From the NCBI GenBank assembly GCA_002367355.1, contig DFBQ01000053.1, forward strand, positions 1 to 12,574: 12,574 nt of DNA. Reading direction: 5' to 3'. Positions 8,107 through 12,574 of this stretch are shown here, in pieces. The position numbers and the translations under genes were made by a program. The stretch comes from Deltaproteobacteria bacterium UBA3076 (lineage in GTDB: Bacteria > Desulfobacterota > Dissulfuribacteria > Dissulfuribacterales > UBA3076). Positions within the stretch are counted from its first letter, which is position 1; the number at the start of each line of letters is the position of its first letter. The notes beneath the pieces were generated by a model that made no database searches, had not been told where the DNA came from, and saw only the letters and a list, made by a program, of their open reading frames with translations.

Positions 8107-9554
8107 TGGATGACAGTCAATTCCTGTCCCTCGTACGCGAACTGACGTCCCTTACCCGTGAAACGGAATGGGTCGAGCTCAAGCACAACAAGGTGGTCCC
8201 CGAAGAAATCGGTGAATACCTATCGGCCCTGTCCAACTCGGCAGCCCTGCTCGGCAAGCCTTCCGCCTACATCCTGTGGGGTGTTGAGGACGGAACAAGA
8301 CGGATCCTCGGCACCACTTTCCGGCCGTATCAAAAGAAAATCGGCAACGAGGAACTGGAAAACTGGTTGTTGACCCAACTGGAGCCGCGTGTGATGGTGA
8401 ACATCCATGAAAGTGTGGTGGATGGAAAACCACTGGTGCTTTTCGAGGTCCAGCCAGCCCCGAACAGACCGGTCCTGTTCAAGGGTGTGGCTTACATCCG
8501 AATCGGCAGCTACAAAAAGAAACTTCAGGCTCATCCCGAAAAGGAACGGGAGTTGTGGCGGGTATTTGAACGAACGCCCTTTGAAAAGGGGTTGGCCATG
8601 GAAAGCGCGACGCCCGACGATGTTCTGTCGCTGATCGATTACCCGAACTATTTCCGGCTGATGAGACAGCCCCTGCCGGAAAACCGCAAGGCCATTCTTG
8701 AACGGCTGACTTCCGAGAAGGTTATCGTTCCCAAGGGCCGAGACAGACATGCGATTACCAATGTCGGTGCCGTTCTTTTCGCACGGAATTTAAATGACTT
8801 CGACCGCCTGGCCAGAAAAGCGCTACGGGTGATCATTTACCGCGGAGACAACCGGGTCGAAACCATTAGAGAGCAGATGGACGGCAAGGGGTATGCCATC
8901 GGTTTCGAAGGCGCCATTTCATATATAAACGACCAGCTTCCCCAAAACGAGCAGATCGGCCAGGCCCTTCGCCAAGAAATTCGCATGGTTCCCGAAATTG
9001 CGGTCAGGGAACTGGTGGCCAACGCCCTCATTCATCAGGATTTCAACATCACCGGCGCAGGACCGATGGTGGAAATCTTCACTGACCGAATGGAAATTTC
9101 CAATCCCGGAGTTCCCCTTATTGATACCCTGCGTTTCATCGACGAACCGCCGCGGTCCCGAAACGAAGCCTTGACTGCAATCATGCGACGCATGAATATT
9201 TGCGAGGAGCGCGGCAGCGGTATCGACAAGGTAATTTTTCATGTTGAGTTCTTTCAGCTTCCGGCCCCTGATTTCCGAAGCGCCGGGAGCAGCACTGTTG
9301 CGGTTCTATACGGCCCCCGCCAGTTTGCACAGATGGATCGGGAAGAGCGCATTCGCGCCTGTTATCAGCACGCCTGTCTTTTATACGTTTCAGGAAAACG
9401 CATGGCGAATGTGACACTGCGTAAGCGTTTGGGAATTAAGGAATCGAGCTATACCCTGGCATCACGGATTATCAGCGACGCCATTGATGTCGGCCTGATC
9501 CGGCTGCACAGCGGAACACGGAGGGATGCCTGCTATGTACCCTTCTGGGCATAA
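8106..9554 (+). CDS. AlbA_2 (Schlafen-type) / GHKL ATP-binding protein, intact
   Basis: Complete 482-residue protein. The N-terminal AlbA_2 domain (about 15-140) begins with ETEWVELKHN (20-28, the conserved E-x-K core) and includes AYILWGVEDGTRRILG (54-69) and VAYIRIGSYKK (128-138). A GHKL/HATPase_c_4 region follows with N-box AVRELVANALIHQDF (299-313), ISNPG (331-335) and EERGSGIDK (368-375), then a C-terminal winged-helix-like region. Relatives are annotated as RecG-like regulators, and the AlbA_2 fold is shared with Schlafen RNA/DNA-acting proteins; the biochemical role is not settled. Shine-Dalgarno GGGAGG (8093-8098) fixes the start. It is the only undamaged member of three AlbA_2 genes here and the last gene of the operon-like run. 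A defence-accessory or regulatory role is inference. Confidence 0.9.
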   Translation: MDDSQFLSLVRELTSLTRETEWVELKHNKVVPEEIGEYLSALSNSAALLGKPSAYILWGVEDGTRRILGTTFRPYQKKIGNEELENWLLTQLEPRVMVNIHESVVDGKPLVLFEVQPAPNRPVLFKGVAYIRIGSYKKKLQAHPEKERELWRVFERTPFEKGLAMESATPDDVLSLIDYPNYFRLMRQPLPENRKAILERLTSEKVIVPKGRDRHAITNVGAVLFARNLNDFDRLARKALRVIIYRGDNRVETIREQMDGKGYAIGFEGAISYINDQLPQNEQIGQALRQEIRMVPEIAVRELVANALIHQDFNITGAGPMVEIFTDRMEISNPGVPLIDTLRFIDEPPRSRNEALTAIMRRMNICEERGSGIDKVIFHVEFFQLPAPDFRSAGSSTVAVLYGPRQFAQMDREERIRACYQHACLLYVSGKRMANVTLRKRLGIKESSYTLASRIISDAIDVGLIRLHSGTRRDACYVPFWA

Positions 9555-9558
9555 AAAT

Positions 9559-9696
9559 ATGTCATCCAAAGGCGGACCGCAACCTGCCATATGCAAGATA
9601 ACTATATATTTACAGGTAGTTGCCAATGTAGCGCCATGTCACAAGAAGCCCCCGGCACGCTATCGATACGTTGACAAGGTGGTTGCTCATGTCTGA
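9559..9696 (+). pseudogene. Short ORF, probably the tail of an erased gene, before the HsdR stub
   Basis: A 45-codon frame ending RYRYVDKVVAHV whose stop overlaps the start of the HsdR stub by eight bases. Its last third supplies the AAGGTGG ribosome-binding site of that stub, the usual arrangement when a real gene precedes hsdR in an operon. The product is not recognised and the first half may be non-coding. I see nothing else in 9555-9688. Confidence 0.3.
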
Positions 9697-9817
9697 AACA
9701 TCTGAAAAGAGCTTCGAAACCATTATCGAATTCCACTTGTTGGAAAACGGTTATCTTAACGTTCCGAAAGACGGCTTTGACCGAGAACATGGGGATTTCG
9801 GGGCCGTCCATCAGTAA
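9689..9817 (+). pseudogene. hsdR: N-terminal stub of type I restriction endonuclease subunit R
   Basis: Forty-two codons. The first 33 (MSETSEKSFETIIEFHLL, then ENGYLNVPKDGFDRE) match the characteristic opening of HsdR proteins, which normally exceed 900 residues. The rest (HGDFGAVHQ) belongs to something else or is out of frame, so the nuclease and helicase domains are gone. A good Shine-Dalgarno, AAGGTGG (9676-9682), lies before the ATG. The call rests on remembered family sequence over a short stretch. Confidence 0.6.
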
Positions 9818-9914
9818 GTAAGCAACTCCTCTAACAGGCAGGAATTACAGATGAAAACAGCGCGTTTCAGGGGCATGGTGTAAAGGGTAAAGATTTTTTA
9901 TCGGAACAAATCCA
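9818..9914. other. Short gap without a supported gene
   Basis: Contains only a ten-codon frame (MKTARFRGMV, 9851-9883) and an A/T-rich stretch, AGATTTTTTATC, ahead of the next start. No promoter, terminator or known family could be recognised. Confidence 0.3.
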
Positions 9915-10130
9915 ATGCAGCTACAGGATGTTGAAAAACTGATCCAGAACGGCGAGTCTGAGACCGTTGAATTCAAAAAGTCCACGGGTCAGTATACAAC
10001 TGCCGCTAAAACCCTTTGCGGTATGCTGAACGGAACAGGAGGCATGGTTCTCTATGGCGTAACCGGTAAGGGCAACCCGGCCCAGTCAACGCTGTTCGAT
10101 TTCATGCAAGGAGGGCCAGGGGATGAATGA
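9915..10130 (+). pseudogene. N-terminal stub of a third AlbA_2 (Schlafen-type) protein
   Basis: Seventy-one residues. MQLQDVEKLIQNGESETVEF followed by KKSTGQYTTAAKTLCGMLNG and GGMVLYGVTGKGN is the first half of an AlbA_2 domain with the conserved ExxTVEFK start and the LNGxGGxxLxGV strand-turn. At about residue 54 it switches to PAQSTLFDFMQGGPGDE, a tail of unknown origin, and stops. The remaining AlbA_2 and all ATP-binding sequence is missing. The tail overlaps the RhuM start by eight bases and contains its AAGGAGG, so the tail looks like a genuine gene end. Confidence 0.7.
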
Positions 10131-10362
10131 ACTTGCGCCTAAAGAATCCGGCGGAGAGTTCCTGCTGTATCAAACCGAGGACGGCCGCTCCTGCATCGAA
10201 GTTCGGCTGCAGGGCGAAACGGCTTGGCGAACACAGCAACAGATGGCGGACTTGTTTTTCTGGTTAATTTTGATGTGGATATCGAGCATCAGCAGCGAAT
10301 CGGCCACCTGTTCGGGCCTCTGCCGCCTGAAATGCAAGCGGAGTAAATCAACAGAGTCATAA
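10123..10362 (+). pseudogene. N-terminal stub of a RhuM-family protein
   Basis: Shine-Dalgarno AAGGAGG (10108-10114) precedes ATG 10123. The first 45 residues (MNELAPKESGGEFLLYQTED, then GRSCIEVRLQGETAWRTQQQ and MADLF) match the start of virulence RhuM family proteins, which are common inside type I restriction operons and usually have about 330 residues. After MADLF, at about base 10258, the frame reads FWLILMWISSISS, which is foreign and reflects reading a joined segment in the wrong frame. The function of RhuM proteins is not established. This copy is a remnant. Confidence 0.7.
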
Positions 10363-10433
10363 ATGACGAGGAATTCCAGATAGAGATTTTATCTGAACTT
10401 CATGAAGAAGAAATTGATGAGGATAGCGCATGA
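10260..10433 (+). pseudogene. Unassigned gene tail joined to the RhuM stub, interrupted by a stop
   Basis: In another frame than the RhuM stub, codons from 10260 read LVNFDVDIEHQQRIGHLFGP, then LPPEMQAE, stop at TAA 10344-10346, and continue without further stops as INRVINDEEFQIEILSELHE to a TGA that overlaps the YchJ start as ATGA. The continuous acidic, protein-like composition suggests one former C-terminus with an internal stop. EHQQRI is reminiscent of HsdS, but too short to call. Confidence 0.3.
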
Positions 10434-10912
10434 CTGATAGAGGGCCTTGTCCATGTAATTCCGGCAAACCTTATTCTAATTGTTGTGAGTCTTTACTGAC
10501 CGGGGATAAAAATGCAATTACCGCAGAGGATCTGATGCGGTCAAGATACACAGCTTACGTTGAGCGGAATACAAATTATCTTCTTAAAACTTGGCATTCA
10601 TCAACTAGACCAGCAAATATTGATCCTGCAACTATTCCTGAATGGTACGGTCTTCATATTGTTAATACTGAAGCAGGGGGTGAAACCGACAATAAAGGTC
10701 TTGTTGAGTTTAAAGCCACATCCCTTTCACATAAAAAAATATGGCGGCTCCATGAAATAAGCCGTTTTGTCAAGGAAGATGGGCAGTGGTTTTATGTTGA
10801 TGGAGATATTCTCGGAGATTCCCCACCAGTTAGGAAAAATAAAAAGGTTGGCAGAAATGAACCTTGTCCCTGCGGTAGTGGCAAGAAATTCAAGAAATGT
10901 TGTGGGCCATAA
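10430..10912 (+). CDS. ychJ: YchJ-family (UPF0225) SEC-C motif protein
   Basis: Complete 160-residue cytoplasmic protein. Two SEC-C zinc-binding motifs flank a central domain: [13 protein letters not shown] at 7-19 and [13 protein letters not shown] at 146-158, with all cysteines present. The centre carries YchJ signatures [13 protein letters not shown] (32-44) and [12 protein letters not shown] (50-61), and a compact alpha+beta NTF2-like region. Length matches E. coli YchJ (about 150). The function of YchJ is unknown; SEC-C motifs bind zinc and are often found on proteins acting at nucleic acids or proteins. GAGGA (10419-10423) supports the start. Codons are clearly richer in A and T than in the neighbours, so its history differs from the island's. 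No mutation is visible. Confidence 0.88.
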   Translation: MTDRGPCPCNSGKPYSNCCESLLTGDKNAITAEDLMRSRYTAYVERNTNYLLKTWHSSTRPANIDPATIPEWYGLHIVNTEAGGETDNKGLVEFKATSLSHKKIWRLHEISRFVKEDGQWFYVDGDILGDSPPVRKNKKVGRNEPCPCGSGKKFKKCCGP

Positions 10913-10976
10913 TTGATTATGAAAGATCGAAAGCGTCTACAGGAATTAGAAAACAGAGTAAAAGCAATTTGGTATT

Positions 10977-11023
10977 GATTTCCGGCCTGGATCAACCCGC
11001 AGATGAAACGGGGCCGGGAAATC
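10977..11023. repeat. Inverted repeat, 11-bp arms with a one-base bulge
   Basis: GATTTCCGGCC (10977-10987) pairs with GGCCGGGAAATC (11012-11023), leaving G11016 unpaired, with a 24-base loop. There is no T-run after it, so it is a poor terminator. It sits at the broken upstream edge of the ATPase remnant and may mark a rearrangement point or be chance. Confidence 0.4.
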
Positions 11024-11201
11024 CGCGGTTTTTGAGATATTAAAAAAGATAAAATACCTTGTAGCAGGGGACGGCAAGGTCATCGAGTTGTTTGCCTTTG
11101 ATAACTGCACGCGCCGGCAAAGCTCTCTGCTTCAAACCTTTGAACTGGACATAGCAGGTAACGGAGGAGCTATTTTATGGCCTGACAACGATGGCCATTG
11201 A
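11007..11201 (+). pseudogene. Remnant of an AAA-family (AAA_21/OLD-like) ATPase with partial P-loop
   Basis: After a stop at 11004-11006 a frame reads NGAGKSAVFEILKKIKYLVA, then GDGKVIELF, FDNCTRRQSSLLQTFELDIA and GNGGA, before running into unrelated ILWPDNDGH and a stop. NGAGKS is the second half of a Walker A motif, and the following pattern (a start of helix after the P-loop, T-R-x-Q-S, then FELDxxGNGG) matches the N-terminal region of stand-alone AAA ATPases found in defence islands. The start codon, the strand before the P-loop and everything after about residue 60 are missing. It differs from the ATPase stub at 8023. Walker B and the rest of the catalytic core are gone. Confidence 0.5.
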
Positions 11202-11225
11202 GTTCACCGCCATAGGACAGGAAGA

Positions 11226-12449
11226 ATGAGATCTCGAACCAATCATAAGTGGACCTTTCGTGCCCGCTTCAGAAAAAACGCCTTTGGTTGGCGTTCACAG
11301 CCAGCCATAAAACGAATTAAGGAGGCGGTGTCTGAAATCAAGAAGGCAGCCCGCAAGGACCCCGTCATGGGGGCCGAGGGTGCCGTATTGTTGTTGGAAA
11401 AACTGTCACCGGCACTTGAGCAAGTAGACAGCTCGTCGGGCGCTATTGGTACGGCGGTCAACAACGCCATCAATACGCTGGTGCCGATCATCGCCAAGGC
11501 GCCGGCTGATGATGATTTGCGCGGCAAATGGCTGGAGCGTCTTTGGGACGCTATTCAAGAGGACCGGATTCCCTACATTGAACTTCTTCCCGACTATTGG
11601 GGAGAACTGTGCGTCACTCCAGAACGTGCCTCGTACTGGGCGGATGAGTTTATCGATATGGTGCGGTTTGTGTGGGGTCCAGACCCGGAATTCCGCGGTT
11701 ATTTCAACGGCACAACCGCCTGCTTGAGTGCCTTGCTCAAGGCGGGGCGGAATAACGAAATCATCGAGTTGCTGGAGCTCGCACCTTACAAATCCTGGGA
11801 CTATCAAGAGTGGGGCGTGAAGGCACTGGCTGCCATGGGCAAGAAGGCCGAAGCTATTCGCTATGCCGAAGATTCCCGTGGTCTTAATGATAACCCTATT
11901 GCTATCGCCCGCGCTTGCGAAGAAATTCTGTTTTCAAGCGGCATGGCCGAAGAGGCCTACAATCGCTATGCCATCGAGGCCAATCAGAAGACGACGTATC
12001 TTGCGACGTTTCGCGCCATTGCCAAGAAATACCCGCACAAGGAAGCGAGCGATATCCTGCGTGATCTCGTAGCCAGCACTCCGGGCGATGAAGGCAAGTG
12101 GTTTGCCGCGGCAAAGTCTGTGGGGCTTTACAGTGAGGCCATCGAACTTGCCAATCGCACGCCCTGTGATCCGAGAACTCTCACCCGGGCTGCACGGGAT
12201 ATGGAGGTAATAGAACCGCGATTTGCCGTTGAAGCCGGGATGGCAGCGCTCAGGTGGCTGGTTGATGGTTACGGATACGACATCACCGGCATGGACGTGT
12301 GGGCGGCCTACAACCACACCATGAAGGCCGCTGAAAATGCGGGAGTCAAGACCGAAACCTTTGAGTGCATCCGTAAGCTGGTTGCGGGTGAGGTCTCCGG
12401 TGATCGTTTTGTCACCAGGGTCCTTGGTCGAAAACTCGGTTTGAATTAA
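11226..12449 (+). CDS. Conserved hypothetical protein, helical-repeat type, about 407 residues
   Basis: Complete-looking soluble protein of 407 residues. It has no signal peptide or membrane segment. The basic N-terminus (NHKWTFRARFRKNAFGWRSQ) leads into helical segments; residues about 170-320 contain TPR/SEL1-like helix pairs (EIIELLELAP, WGVKALAAMGKKAEAIRYAE, EEILFSSGMAEEAYNRYAIE). Conserved-looking blocks are DSSSGAIGTAVNNAI, TPGDEGKWFAAAK and ANRTPCDPRTLTRAARD. The end is VTRVLGRKLGLN. I recognise it only as a family of bacterial hypothetical proteins without known function; no catalytic motif was found. The start overlaps a preceding stop as ATGA, with AGGA at 11214-11217. Composition fits the island, unlike the preceding ychJ. 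A structural or protein-binding role is inference. Confidence 0.8.
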   Translation: MRSRTNHKWTFRARFRKNAFGWRSQPAIKRIKEAVSEIKKAARKDPVMGAEGAVLLLEKLSPALEQVDSSSGAIGTAVNNAINTLVPIIAKAPADDDLRGKWLERLWDAIQEDRIPYIELLPDYWGELCVTPERASYWADEFIDMVRFVWGPDPEFRGYFNGTTACLSALLKAGRNNEIIELLELAPYKSWDYQEWGVKALAAMGKKAEAIRYAEDSRGLNDNPIAIARACEEILFSSGMAEEAYNRYAIEANQKTTYLATFRAIAKKYPHKEASDILRDLVASTPGDEGKWFAAAKSVGLYSEAIELANRTPCDPRTLTRAARDMEVIEPRFAVEAGMAALRWLVDGYGYDITGMDVWAAYNHTMKAAENAGVKTETFECIRKLVAGEVSGDRFVTRVLGRKLGLN

Positions 12450-12514
12450 CTGAACAGGCAGCTATTGAAGAGTTCAAGTTGAACTTCTCAATAAGTCTGG
12501 GTAACAGTCACTGG
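12450..12514. other. Spacer with imperfect hairpin downstream of the last gene
   Basis: AGTTC-AAGTT-GAACT (12471-12485) can form a five-bp stem with a five-base loop and further imperfect pairing outside, 21 bases after the stop. No T-tract follows, so it is at best a weak terminator. Confidence 0.25.
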
Positions 12515-12540
12515 ATTCCCGCCTTCGCGGGAATGACGAT
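12511..12540. repeat. REP-like palindromic repeat, copy 1
   Basis: ATTCCCGC-CTTC-GCGGGAAT (12515-12534) is a perfect eight-bp stem with a four-base loop, flanked by CTGG and GACG. This is the common intergenic type reading 'TCATTCCCGC...GGGAATCCAG' on the other strand, found in many copies in proteobacterial and desulfobacterial genomes. Confidence 0.75.
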
Positions 12541-12555
12541 TGGGTGTGAGCGCCT

Positions 12556-12574
12556 GTCATTCCGGCGAAAGCCG
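12556..12574. repeat. REP-like palindromic repeat, copy 2, cut by the window end
   Basis: GTCATTCCGGC-GAAA-GCCG continues beyond the window. CCGGC pairs with GCCG(G) around a GAAA tetraloop. It is oriented opposite to copy 1, giving a head-to-head pair with a spacer of about 20 bases. Confidence 0.6.

Larger units (their letters stand above)
10913..11225. other. Gap between YchJ and the last gene, filled with gene debris
   Basis: Holds a 19-codon frame (MKDRKRLQELENRVKAIWY, 10919-10978) of unknown origin, an inverted repeat at 10977-11023 and an AAA ATPase remnant at 11007-11201. A second frame, LTTMAIEFTAIGQEE (11182-11229), ends in an ATGA overlap with the next start, and may be the C-terminus of that ATPase. 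No terminator was recognised after YchJ. Confidence 0.4.

Noticed and set aside
9851..9883. Ten-codon ORF MKTARFRGMV
   Set aside because: Too short and not recognised; it could equally be a start stub of another erased gene.
12471..12485. Rho-independent terminator
   Set aside because: Short imperfect stem without a T-tract.

Overview
The window looks like a bacterial defence island that is decaying, mainly by deletion. Base composition is moderate, Shine-Dalgarno sites are ordinary, and codon use and gene families suggest a Gram-negative bacterium, Proteobacteria or Desulfobacterota. This placement is inference; no marker gene is present. No tRNA, rRNA, CRISPR array or transposase was seen. 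All genes that can be recognised are on the + strand.

Region 1 (51-9554) is one tightly packed, operon-like run. It begins with an intact XRE regulator fused to an M78 (ImmA/IrrE-like) metallopeptidase. Next comes a PLD-nuclease/SNF2-type helicase that has lost its second helicase lobe and also carries a one-base frameshift. A Schlafen-type AlbA_2/GHKL gene follows with its middle removed, then a large Eco57I-type DNA methyltransferase split by a frameshift near its N-terminus, a short stub of an AAA/SMC-like ATPase, and an intact AlbA_2/GHKL protein. The ancestor was probably a restriction-modification-like phage-defence operon: methyltransferase to mark or recognise DNA, PLD-helicase as effector, AlbA_2 and AAA proteins as accessory parts, XRE-M78 as regulator. 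The present copy is unlikely to work as a whole.

Region 2 (9555-10433) is a set of short N-terminal stubs with good ribosome-binding sites: type I restriction HsdR, a third AlbA_2 protein and a RhuM-family protein. Each is joined after a few dozen codons to a different tail. This looks like a collapsed type I restriction-modification operon.

Region 3 (10430-12574) holds an intact YchJ-family SEC-C protein with clearly more A+T than its neighbours, a remnant of an AAA ATPase that keeps part of its P-loop, an intact protein of about 407 residues of unknown function, and at the right edge palindromic REP-like repeats.

The most unusual feature is that at least six genes keep an authentic start but lose their middle or end, and two of the internal deletions are in frame. 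Either the island is eroding through repeated illegitimate recombination, or the assembly has collapsed here. Read mapping would decide between these.
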